Shown here: positions 37,555 through 46,699 of the stretch, piece by piece
Position numbering within the stretch: the first letter of the stretch is position 1
Layout: every line of letters starts with the position of its first letter
Assembly (NCBI GenBank): GCA_026182355.1
Contig: JAPFBL010000001.1
Location: forward strand, 1,302,001-1,366,000
Origin: Hermatobates lingyangjiaoensis
Taxonomy: Eukaryota > Arthropoda > Insecta > Hemiptera > Hermatobatidae
DNA length: 64,000 nt
Reading direction: 5' to 3'
The notes under the pieces: generated by a model
The model's input: only the letters and a program-made list of their open reading frames with translations
What the model was told of the DNA's origin: nothing
The model's database searches: none
Program-made: the position numbers and the translations under genes

Positions 37555-37755
37555 ATGTATTAGGCAGGGTGGCATCTGTCGAGCTGCAAGCAGCCGAAGC
37601 TCCAGTCTGGCATGCTTATCAAATATTAAGTCCCCTTCAATGGGCTCTGCACATTAATTACTAATGTCTCCGGGAGACATTTTTATTTCTCTTCAATGCT
37701 GTCAAGGGAGACGTCGTGTCGTGAACTCCTTATATTGACATTCCCCTTGAGCCTT
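37555..37755. other. GC-rich island 11, with palindrome
   Basis: Begins GGCAGGGTGGCATCTG and ends CCCCTTGAGCC. The core has a TTAATTACTAAT homeodomain-like cluster directly before ATGTCTCC-GGGAGACAT, a near-perfect palindrome at about 37,664-37,680. No ORF. Candidate enhancer. Confidence 0.45.
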
Positions 37756-38734
37756 CTAAAAAAAATCTATCAATATTTTAAGGCTTCTATGACAGCACTT
37801 TCTAAAAAACAAAGTGTGAAATAATAATGACATGTTAGACGAAATTGAGCCATCTTAGAATGCATTATTTAACATAATCTTCGATGAACACAAAGGAATG
37901 AGTAAGATGGAAACAAAGGAACAATCATACAATATGACTTCTCTGTGTTTGCATCAGGATTCTCGTATATATAATACATTTCTCATACAATCACAATGCT
38001 CTGATTAAATTATCCCACTTCTTTTTCATAATATTAAAAAGCATTATTTATGTCTTAAAAGAGTGCATACCTAAAAGGATAGTTGTAATAAGTGTAAAAG
38101 TCTCGAAATTAATAAGCCCATTGGTTTCGGGATTAACTAGGAACTATTACAGAAAAGAGTAGACATTAATGGTTTAATGTCATCATTTCAGGAATGCTAT
38201 CAAAAAAGGATAGTAGCCTACATACCTCCCTCTAGGGTGGCCTGTGTACAGATTACAGTTGGTGAATACTAAACTAATTTTCAACTAATATATGAAAATA
38301 TTTTGAAAAAACATCTGTTATCAAAAGCTTTGTGTATAAAAATGTTGTAGAGCTTGATGTCCAGATTCAGATAATACCCACACTCAATATAAAAAACAAG
38401 TTCACAAAACATATTAGTGATAGCACAGTCACAATAAAGAGTTTGACCATGGAACATATCAAGTTATCATTGCCCCAAATATATTTACAAGTATATATGT
38501 TTTTTTTTGTTATTTTTGAAGGCTTATTTGAGATATTTTTTTTAAAAAAAAGTGTTCTATTTAATAGCATTCACTTGCCTGCATTTTATTCCATCAAGAT
38601 ATCTTAACCAGTTATTTTAGTTTCTTGGTTAGTTCAGTGAACGAAATGTCATCATTCAACACAGAGTTAGATATACACTTCCCTTTTGCTAGAAATAGAA
38701 TAGAAGTCAACTGAAGTAATTATATCTTGGTATT

Positions 38735-38850
38735 GACCACAAGGCTTTTTTTGATGGAGATTCTTTTCAAAATGATTCAACAAAAAGATCTTTCAACCAC
38801 TACAAGCGGTCTTCGTCAGAGAGTCAAAAACCCAACTGAAATCTTGTTAT
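38735..38850 (-). mobile_element. Family A-like hammerhead element
   Basis: The minus-strand core at 38,785-38,819 has CTGACGA, helix II ACCGC/GTGGT, and GAAAGATCTT with helix III AGATCT. Downstream sequence (TTGAATCATTTTGAAAAG and beyond) is shared with the 40.2-kb copy, so the two form a subfamily distinct from the 55-kb elements. Confidence 0.7.
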
Positions 38851-38904
38851 ATATGGTATATATATACTTTTTCGATGAAAATACGATCCAAAATGGACAA
38901 ATAC

Positions 38905-39162
38905 AGTTCAATGTACATAAGGAAACATAGAGAAATTGAAAACACACACTTACAGTCTCTAATTTTTGGTTGAACCGTCTTCAGGAGAGATAAGAGAGGG
39001 AAACCAAGCGCACTGGTACAGAGACTCACTGCGTCTCCAACCGTCTTTGTACCAGTGCGCTTGGTTTCCCTCTCTTATCTCTCCTGAAGACGGTTCAACC
39101 AAAAATTAGAGACTGTAAGTGTGTATTTTTGATTTCTCTACGTTTCTTTATGTACATTGAAC
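38905..39162. mobile_element. Family B palindrome, near-perfect
   Basis: Arms of about 118 bp (38,905-39,022 and 39,046-39,162) are inverted copies with few differences, mostly near the outer ends. The hammerhead-like cores sit at 38,960-38,984 (minus) and 39,084-39,108 (plus), facing outwards. The centre has a GAGAC/GTCTC pairing. Confidence 0.8.
39084..39108 (+). ncRNA. Hammerhead-like motif, family B (right arm)
   Basis: CTGAAGA, extra C, helix II GGT/ACC, then AAAAATTA. Helix I is well supported: TCTC/GAGA plus a distal CTTA/TAAG after a small internal loop. Helix III AATT is self-complementary. The base at the G12 position is A, in both arms and in other family copies, which should weaken cleavage in a standard hammerhead. 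Confidence 0.55.
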
Positions 39163-39254
39163 AGTATATATATATGTATATATATATATATACAAGTAAT
39201 TCATCACAAAAATTAGGTGATTAACACTCTGAGGTCTTTCATTCACACGTCGCC

Positions 39255-39480
39255 AAAGAGGAAGTGAATTCAAGTAGTAAATAAAAATAATAAATTACGT
39301 AATTTGGAAACTAGCAACATTGGCTGTGTTTATCTCTATTAAATTAGAACTAGTCTTAATCTGTTTCACTATTCCTTCAATTATAATGCCATCCAATTTA
39401 AAAAGGCCTCGGCTATTGTTTACTAAACTCTTAAAACAGTTCTTTATGAGGGCGATATCAACAATGTTTCTTTTTGTCTA
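39255..39480. repeat. Left arm of inverted repeat flanking the PLE fragment
   Basis: This is an inverted copy of 40,438-40,665, including GGCCTCGGCTATTGTTTAC on this side and the equivalent inverse on the other. It places two opposed copies of the same PLE segment around the RT/GIY-YIG fragment, as expected if a partial inverted copy was added on insertion. Confidence 0.8.
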
Positions 39481-39499
39481 AGACGTTATAAATATTATT

Positions 39500-40451
39500 T
39501 TTTTGCTTCTTCTAAGTTAATTATATAATTTTTGTTTGAATGTGTATAAATGAAGCACTTTTATCACCCTCTCTTCTGACAGAGTACTGATGTTGCTTTA
39601 TCCTGGTGAGAATACCTTTGTCTCTCCAATGTAAGCTAATTCACAAGCTCTGCCTCGTTTTCTGTATAAACAACAGTTTTTTGGCTTTTCTTTGAGTTTT
39701 GAATTAGCCTATTTTTACATGTTATCACCAATACTAAATACAAATGAGATATATAACTTTTTTATAAAGGATGATATGTCTTTTAAGTAAGGACAATATG
39801 GAATTTTTAACAAATTCTTTCTCGAAATACGCTCCTCATTTTCAGATGATGTCAACGATTGATTGGCTTTTTTGATAGTGCCAACAATTACCTTCTCTAG
39901 TCACATTAGGGAGGACTATATATTGTAAATACCTTTGAGTTCTTCTTCTAAAAATTCTTCACTGTAAATTTTAAATGCTCAAGAACATACTATTAAATAC
40001 AGATTTTTGGATGCTAAGAGGATGGACAGAGAAGAAATGAACATATCACGATACATTTGTAGATTGTTTATAAATGTTTTTTTAAAAATACGATTTGCCA
40101 CAACAGAGTACTGTTGTACTTCATTATATAGAATTAGATCATGAAAAAAGTATCTATTATTTTGATGGAGATTCTTTTCAAAATGCTTCAACAAAAAGAT
40201 CTTTCAATCACTACAAGCGGTCTTCGTCAGAGTCAAAAACCCAACTGAAATCTTGTAAGTTAAATATATGGAACAAACGTGTTGAGAATGTCGAAAAAAG
40301 TACTAACATTTTCACAATCTACACAACTGAATAAAACATCGTCATGATAGGAAAGGCATTTAGCATTGTTATTCTGGTAGTACTGTAGGTATGTATGTGA
40401 TCTACAAAAGGAAGATTTGCTACTTGTATTGTCAGAAAGAAAAAGAAACAT
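39500..40451 (-). pseudogene. Penelope-like element: RT end and GIY-YIG endonuclease, broken
   Basis: Read on the minus strand, 40,260-40,451 contains YHDDV at 40,338-40,349 followed by CENVSTFFDILNTFVPYI. This corresponds to the Y-x-DD catalytic motif of PLE reverse transcriptases. Further on (about 39,730-39,990) a broken frame gives LLKIPYCPYLKD. Then AYIGETK (39,616-39,636) and, after a frameshift, RIKQHQYSVRR, the core of the PLE GIY-YIG endonuclease. The copy is inactivated by stops, a frameshift and the hammerhead insertion at 40.2 kb. Confidence 0.75.
40165..40258 (-). mobile_element. Family A-like hammerhead element inside the PLE fragment
   Basis: The minus-strand core at 40,196-40,230 has CTGACGA, a helix II weakened by one change relative to the 38.8-kb copy, and GAAAGATCTT. 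It lies between the RT motif and the linker of the PLE at 39.5-40.45 kb, so it looks like a nested insertion or rearrangement. Confidence 0.6.
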
Positions 40452-40665
40452 TGTTGAAAAGCGCCCTCATAAAGAGCTATTGTAAGTGTTTCGTCAATAA
40501 TAGCCGAGGCCTTTTTAATTGGATAAAATTGTAATTGAAGGAATCGTCAAACAGATTAAGACTAGTACTAATTTAATAAGGATAATCACAGTCAATGCTT
40601 CCGATTTCCAAATGACGTAACTTGTTCATATTATTTACTACTTGAATTCACATGCTCTCTGACGG
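40438..40665. repeat. Right arm of inverted repeat flanking the PLE fragment
   Basis: Inverted partner of 39,255-39,480. On the minus strand it leads directly into the RT fragment, so this arm is probably in its original place and the left arm is the extra inverted copy. Confidence 0.75.
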
Positions 40666-40831
40666 CATGTAAACAAAAGCTCTCACAGCGTTAATCCCCT
40701 TTTATTTATGATGATTTACTTGAATATTTTATTTGACTTATATCTGTTTCTTATATAATTTTTCTAATTTCCGGAATTCCTCCCTCGTATCTTCATTAAA
40801 ACTATAAAGCTTATCACCAATACTATTAGTT

Positions 40832-40864
40832 GACATGTTTCGAATGTACCACATTCATCATCAG
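40832..40864 (-). ncRNA. Hammerhead ribozyme motif in the 3' end of a PLE
   Basis: Minus strand: canonical CTGATGA, extra T, helix II GAATGT/ACATTC with a GGT loop, GAAA, then CATGTC. Helix III strand ACATGT is self-complementary and the cleavage site is GUC. It lies about 200 bp downstream of the GIY-YIG fragment at 41.06-41.64 kb, where PLEs carry a terminal-repeat hammerhead. Helix I is weakened by a mismatch next to the core. Confidence 0.85.
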
Positions 40865-41059
40865 AGCAATAATGAAAATAATAGGGAGTTGATCAGTTTA
40901 TATATAAATGGTGGATTAGTATAAGAATGTTTACAGGACATCACCCTTGTATCAGGGAGCATTACGAAGGGTTTAATGTGTCAGGGTGGTTGGACTCACC
41001 TACTACCTGGCTAATTTGTGTCAGTCTGTTTGAAAATAGTTTTACAATTTTACAAGAAC

Positions 41060-41640
41060 TATTAAGTTAAATATTTATGCCTAGCTGCTTTCCCTGAATT
41101 ATTATTGGTTCTATTAATTGTAATCGAAAATGGTACCTTTCTCTGGCAATAATTTTCGTAGAATTGACCAGTATTTCTCTTGTAAGTTTGAACTGATATT
41201 GTATGACATTTAAAGCACCGGCAGAACGATGTATTGTAATTTTCTGGACAATGAAGTTGTAGTCATTCCTATATATGAGCTTTTATGGGCCTCACAGCTT
41301 CCAATATTACATGAATACTCATATACAGGATTTGTTTCTTTCAACTCTTTGACGTTTGGACTATTCTTCATTATCAAACTGCCTATTGAAGGGCTTTGGT
41401 AATGAGTTATCAGGTCCACATTATCCTCAAGCTTAATTCAGGCATTTAACATTGCTTTTTAATACACGTTCATCAGTCTTATATTCTCCGTGTACTTGTT
41501 CTTGTAGAACTAATAGTTTGTGGTTTGCGCCCGTCTTTAGGCTTGCATTGTCTGAGGTAATCTATTTTCCAGCTATCGTTTTAGACTGCTGCCAAAAATT
41601 AGTTTGAGTAACCATTGTTAATCAGCAATTCCTCCTCTTC
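41060..41640 (-). pseudogene. Penelope-like element: GIY-YIG endonuclease fragment
   Basis: The minus-strand frame 41,210-41,419 contains NPVYEYSCN, a C-x4-C-x2-H pattern and SSYIGMTTTSLSRKL, matching the GIY-YIG domain of PLEs with its Cys/His insert. After a one-base frameshift, TIHRSAGALNV and LTREILVNSTKIIARE follow, the expected end of the domain. Upstream, ERVLKSNVKCLN precedes a stop. The copy is broken, with its 3' UTR and hammerhead still in order below it. Confidence 0.8.
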
Positions 41641-41739
41641 ATTATTATATTAATTCTATAAATAACATAATAGAAGAAAAAGATGACATACAAGAAGGTG
41701 TAGTTTAACTTTGTGGTGTTATTCCATTAAAAACTATAT

Positions 41740-41960
41740 CGATCTTTTTTTATAATCACTATACTTTACTTATAGTAAAGTAAACAATTGACTATCTTTT
41801 TCAGCACTAAAATTTTAAAATCATATTTTGCTAAAAACATTACGGAAAAAAAAATTAAATAAATATGCCTAAAGTAACAAAACTCAACATTGAGTAATGG
41901 CAAACTGCTCTACTTATTCGATATCTTTACATAATTTAGAAAACTTTTTATAAGATTAAA
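41740..41960 (-). repeat. Terminus and fragment related to the 1.6-kb repeat
   Basis: ATCACTATACTTTACTTATA is the same end as at 48,679 and (inverted) 25,500. Beyond it the sequence differs, so this may be a related element. The following stretch resembles 46,310-46,480 at roughly two bases in three. Confidence 0.45.
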
Positions 41961-42110
41961 TGTTGGATTGTTCTTTTCTGTATAGTAACAATTTTTTTAA
42001 ATAATTATAGAATAGTTAAAAATATTTATGATACATATAGTCATAAATTTGAATGTATGTTATATGTACTATGGTATATTCAAGATTTCACATAAACACG
42101 TGAAATAGCT

Positions 42111-42312
42111 AACAATGATCAAACCACAGTATAAAATGGGGGAAAAAAACTAAGATCTTTAAAACGTAAAAGCGGTCTTCGTCTCTGACCGCTTGTTACG
42201 GTCAAAAGTCTTTGTCTTTTTTTCCTGTTGGGTTTTTGACGCTGATGAAGACCGTTTGTTACGGTTGAAAGATCTTAGTCTTTTTTTTTTTCATTTCATA
42301 TTGCGGTGTGAT
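42111..42312. mobile_element. Family A palindrome with one intact hammerhead
   Basis: The flanks ATCAAACCACAGTAT and its inverse near 42,300 face each other. The interior contains a damaged minus-strand core near 42,153-42,186 and an intact plus-strand core at 42,242-42,276. An additional partial copy (GACCGCTTGTTACGGTC) lies near 42,187-42,203. Confidence 0.7.
42242..42276 (+). ncRNA. Hammerhead ribozyme motif, family A, canonical CUGAUGA
   Basis: CTGATGA, then helix II ACCG/CGGT plus an A-U pair across a bulged G, GAAA, and GATCTT. Helix III strand AGATCT is self-complementary; cleavage would follow CUU. Helix I is partly kept (GAC/GTC and a distal GGG run). This is the best-preserved catalytic core of family A. 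Confidence 0.8.
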
Positions 42313-42319
42313 TATTGTA

Positions 42320-43660
42320 TCATGGTATGAACAAGTTTTATTTTTTCAGTCGATCCAATTAAACAATAATTTTGCCACATCGTTTCTTAATTTAACACGA
42401 AAAAATTTGTGTTTTAGTTGGTTCTGTTAAATATAGTATTGATGTAACGAACATATTTTGAAATTTTCAGAAATTTACAAAACTGGGTCTACTGAACCCA
42501 TTTTTGATTATTGATGTCTATTTATCATCAGATATATGAATTTCAGTACATCATCATAGTGCATTATCTGATGCATTAAAAAGATAGCTGAACAAAAGGC
42601 TGAAGATCCTCCCACTCAAAGCGACGCTCTAACGAGAAAAAGACTTCAGTAATTAGCGACAGAGCAAATTGATAACAACTGAACTTCTTTAACACGATTC
42701 CAAAAAATATCATATAAAGTATATTGTTTAATTTAAAAAAATGTTGTAGTTTGTTGTAAATTTTAGTTTTTTTTAGATATTTAGCCCCCTTTTTTTGTCG
42801 TTTTTTTGACTCTCCCCTGACGTTACACTCCTCTTTAGCGTTCGTTGTAATCATGCTCAAATCGTCATTATGCAAAATAGGTGATGATGTCATTTGGCAA
42901 CTTCTGCAGACTTTTACTACAGCCAACAGCGATTTTCCTTAATGATGAATTGCCAACACACACAAGAGCTAATTAATTATGAAATTATTAGCACTGTTTC
43001 AGACTTTTTAGATGCATTCCCACTCAATCATATTTATAGAGACACTATAAAAAAAATTAGATTCTGAAAACCACAAACTATAAAAAATTGGTCAACATGA
43101 AAATCCATTTCTTTTAATACTCTATAGTTACTTCTAGTTAAATAACAATAATACGAAATCAAAACTCAAGGCACTTCATGAGTCTTGTTTTGTATATATG
43201 CAAAAGTTTCCTTTTCCATACGGAAAAAGAAACTTGTGTTTTTAAAGATTGAACTATAGGGTTTAATACACTTGAGTCAAAGCAAGTACTGATTTTTCCC
43301 GATCTTTTGATAATTTTAAAGTTCATATCTAGTATTATTCCAATATGAGTATTGCATAACCAAACTTTTATCGAAGTTGACTTCAGTAAAAGTTGCAATA
43401 TAACACTAAAAATTACAATCTACCTGTATAGTATAGTTTCATCTGCCGTGACCTTTAGTTTTTTTAACCACAGGCCGGGACCCTTCTTGGAAGTTGAAAC
43501 AAGAATCTATGAATCCGTTAAAAATCATCAACATTCCACGCTTACAAACTACTATGTAGGTGCAACCTTGTCACTAATTTTGCTCTCTCTTAAATAATAC
43601 CAATTATTGCTTTCCTGAAAGTTATCCAGTTTTGTTACTTTGGCGGGGTTGTCAATCAAA
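42320..43660. other. AT-rich stretch, nothing recognised
   Basis: Several ORFs of 70-116 codons occur here on both strands, but none has a recognisable domain. The part next to 43,660 may be the decayed 3' end of the LINE above it. Confidence 0.4.
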
Positions 43661-43669
43661 GGGATTTAG

Positions 43670-44110
43670 TCTTCAAGCAACTATTTTTTTTTTTGAGTTA
43701 CCTGGTTCAACTTTCCTTATTGCTTTGTACTGACCCAGCATTCCTCTAATTTGACTTTCAATACAAATGATTTCAGTCAAAATGAGAGCTGTGTTAAACA
43801 TTATTGCTAAACATCTTCCAATTTTTGTTAACAAAATGACGGATTGAACCTTTTTTAGTTTTAAAATAATAAATTTATTTAATAAAGAATCTTGTCGCAC
43901 TGTTGCTCCTTAGCCTTAAATATGAAAAATAGCTCCACTAGAAATGGCTTGTAGTTCTCCATTACTCAAACATAATGCAATTTAATTGGGAGGCAAACGC
44001 ACTTATTAGCTGTGATGCCTTGACTATTGATAGGAATCTATCAAACGTTAATCCCAGACTTTTTAATTCGCTACCTTCTTTAGTTGTTATTGTATAATGT
44101 AAGTATGCAG
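43670..44110 (-). pseudogene. R1-like LINE ORF2, C-terminal part, broken
   Basis: The minus strand near 44,000-44,110 reads SELKSLGLTFDR, equivalent to the FKYLGVTFD motif after the RT palm. At 43,673-43,900, LKKVQSVILL followed by SNTALILTEIICIESQI matches the VQR-x-LL...STxALxVIAGVxPLDL segment of R1/I-type LINEs. Stops and a deletion separate the two. With 45,361-45,745 it forms one decayed element on the minus strand. Confidence 0.6.
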
Positions 44111-44280
44111 GAGAGGTTAGTCAGTTGTCTAGTGGTTCTCATATGCGGTGAGACTTACATACAGTACTAATTTATTTCAGATAGACCATTTTTGGTTAAA
44201 TGAAGTACCTACCTGATTTTGTCGGTTATACAATGATAAAGCATAATAGTTTAATGTTTCTTAACGTGGAATCCTTTCCT

Positions 44281-45362
44281 AAAGAGCATCACAAGAAAAG
44301 ACCCCTTACTAATGAATGAAAAAAACGACAGTCCTCGTGAAATGACCAAGGAGGAACTTGTGGAGGCGAGCTTCCAAGACCTACATCAACAAAAACCTAT
44401 AAACATAAGCCTGATGGTTACCAGATGAAAGAGATCATCAAGAATTACAGATCAAAAATGAAGAGACAAAACGACAATGCTTTGCTGTTTAAGGACTACC
44501 ATAGGGTTTCGTGAACTCGGTCGAACTCCTCCGAAGAGGGAAGTTCCCGTTCCACCAGGACCAGGGCTTGCGCTAGTCGTTAATCAAGCCCCATCGGGAT
44601 GTCATTGTGAGGAGTCATAGTACTAAAGAAACGACTCAAAAGATAGATTACAAACCAACTTATTTTAAGAGTTTTGGATCAAACTCCAGACCAAAGGTCC
44701 TACTGAACATGCTGAGCTACAGGAAGGTCACTGACCTTATTTTGCCCCTGTCGATAGCTGCATGGCGCTACTTGGGGCCTATAGGAAATAATAGGTAAGT
44801 AAAGTAAGGAGTCAGAGATAGAAGAAAAGGTTTACGGAGGAGGAAGGAGAAGCATCCAGACGAAAAACCACATTGCGATCGGCCTTGTAATCCTAAGTCC
44901 GCCATAACCAGCAACAACCACTTCATCCTAATAAACTCTCTTCGGCCTGTTAAGCAAAAAAAGTTGCCGGATCTCACTGAGGGGCCAGAAATATCTTTAC
45001 AAAAAACAGGCGCAAGCCGAAAGAAGGAAAATAGGTGCTTGGGACCCTGCTCCCAAACCAATGCACAACTGAGCCGACTTTCTACCACTAAAACCAGTCC
45101 AAGATCGAGAATCTAAACTAAACAGCCAAAGCCTCTGTTGTGTCACCCCAGTGAGAAAGAGGTCTTGAAGAAAACGGGCGTTAGCCACACGAGGCCAAAA
45201 GGACGGGCAATAAATCCCACAGTCCAGAGCGAGCCGAGCAGACCTACCAGCCGCGAACCCCAGCCAGTGAGACAACCTCCCCACCAAGCCCCGCAACAGA
45301 ACCCCACCAAGACCATTATTTCAACTGATACATTTATTTTTACGCAATTGTTAGTCTTTTAA
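44281..45362 (+). pseudogene. GC-rich decayed coding block of unknown origin
   Basis: Composition and codon texture differ from the AT-rich LINE around it. One plus-strand frame runs from about 44,802 to 45,362 with a single stop (TAA at about 45,114). It encodes a Lys/Pro/Gln/Ser-rich, probably disordered peptide with CHPSEKEVLKKTG and PVRQPPHQAPQQNPTK. Upstream, MTKEELVEASFQDL and, one frame on, YQMKEIIKNYRSKMKR appear. It may be an ORF1/gag-like part of another retroelement. I do not recognise the family. Confidence 0.4.
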
Positions 45363-45745
45363 CTATGATGTTAGAGACTGGTAAGTTATCAGTAAACACT
45401 CTAACTTTTACCTCCCCTAGATATCTCATCTCTAATAAAGTGCTGTTCATGATCGACTAGAAAAAAGATCGACTAAAATGATTCCTGGTGGCATCCACGC
45501 TATAGGTTTTTTCCAAAAACCCTTTTTCATTAGATAAACGCCACTGAAGTAACTATGTGTCGATTAAAAAATATTTTTTGGGTACAACTACTTCTGTAGT
45601 CCAAGGACTACATGCCTACCATGAAGCAACATCAAATGTACCTTGAATGTCTAATGACACCATTACCTGCATTCAACTATTCCTTCAACTGCAATGAACA
45701 ATCCACAGCTTCTTCTTGGCAACAAAGTCCAAACCGATTGGAGAT
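45361..45745 (-). pseudogene. R1-like LINE reverse transcriptase core, broken
   Basis: On the minus strand, VMVSLDIQGTFD (from about 45,666) is the SLDIxGAFD motif of LINE reverse transcriptases. LSNEKGFLEKTYSVDATRN corresponds to the segment before GCPQG. KVRVFTDNLPV corresponds to FADDL, with A-D-D changed to T-D-N, so the catalytic aspartate pair is lost. The preceding frame ending in VEGIVECR fits the helix before SLDI, one frameshift away. It is non-functional. Confidence 0.65.
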
Positions 45746-46280
45746 AATATATTTTAGGCCTAATATAGTGATAGTATTTTTTTCCTAATTTAGTAAATAT
45801 ACTTATAGATTCGTTTAAACAGAATACTTTGTATTTGTCTACCGTAACTTCTAATAATACAATTCTCAATACGATGCTGATAGATTTACATTTTTGAGAT
45901 CCTCTATATCCATGTATAAAGTTTTTGATGATTTCTATGTGAGTGTTTGTAAGTTTAGACAAAAATAATTTCTCTTAACCCTCTATCGCTAGACTGTTGT
46001 AACTTTGCAATTATTATGAAACTAATAATAGTTTTAATGAAAGAAAACTTCAATTTTTTTTCAATAACCGTAAAGATTAGATTTATATTGAAATGTAAAA
46101 ATTGTGTAGTACATTCGATTCTGACAGATTTTGGAAGCGATACTCGTCTTAACTTCACACAGCTATTAGATAGCAGATCAGCTATTTTAATCCAAATATA
46201 ACTCCTTGAGAAAGGATGAGTTTTATAATTCTTAGTCGAAATTACTTCAAAGAAAAGGGGCATTATGATTCATTTTATGA
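45746..46280 (-). other. Possible upstream remains of the LINE
   Basis: Two minus-strand ORFs of about 100 codons occur here. The first joins the RT fragment at its C-terminal end; the rest of it and the second ORF show no motif I can name. Confidence 0.3.
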
Positions 46281-46699
46281 TTAAAGAAAACTTTTTTTTT
46301 TTGCTAAACCGCTAGCTGTAGAAACTTTTGTGAACACTTTTTTTCTAAAAATATTATTGTATAAATGAAATTCAAAAAAATTCTTATTACAGGAAAAACC
46401 AATACAGCTCAAAAACTTTGAAAATCAGCTTGGAATAATGACAACTTGCTGTACTTGTAAGATTTCTTTACATGAAGTAACATACATATATTTTATTAGA
46501 ATTATTATTTAAAAAGTTAATAAACAGAGATGATTTAAAGACTTAATACGATATGTAAAGGGAATAAAATTCTTAAAACTATAGATCAAATGCAAATCAA
46601 TCACTTTTAAAAGAAATGCATAGTCTTGATGATTTTTTTAGAGAAAATAATACATTATATTATGATTTACAAAACCATTTTTTCTTTTTTAAGTAATTA

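Noticed and set aside
42530..42580. CATCATCAG/CTGATG boxes as further hammerheads
   Set aside because: No helix II or GAAA box follows at the right distance on either strand.
42576..42926. 116-codon minus-strand ORF
   Set aside because: Lys/Phe-rich and AT-driven in its second half; no recognisable domain.
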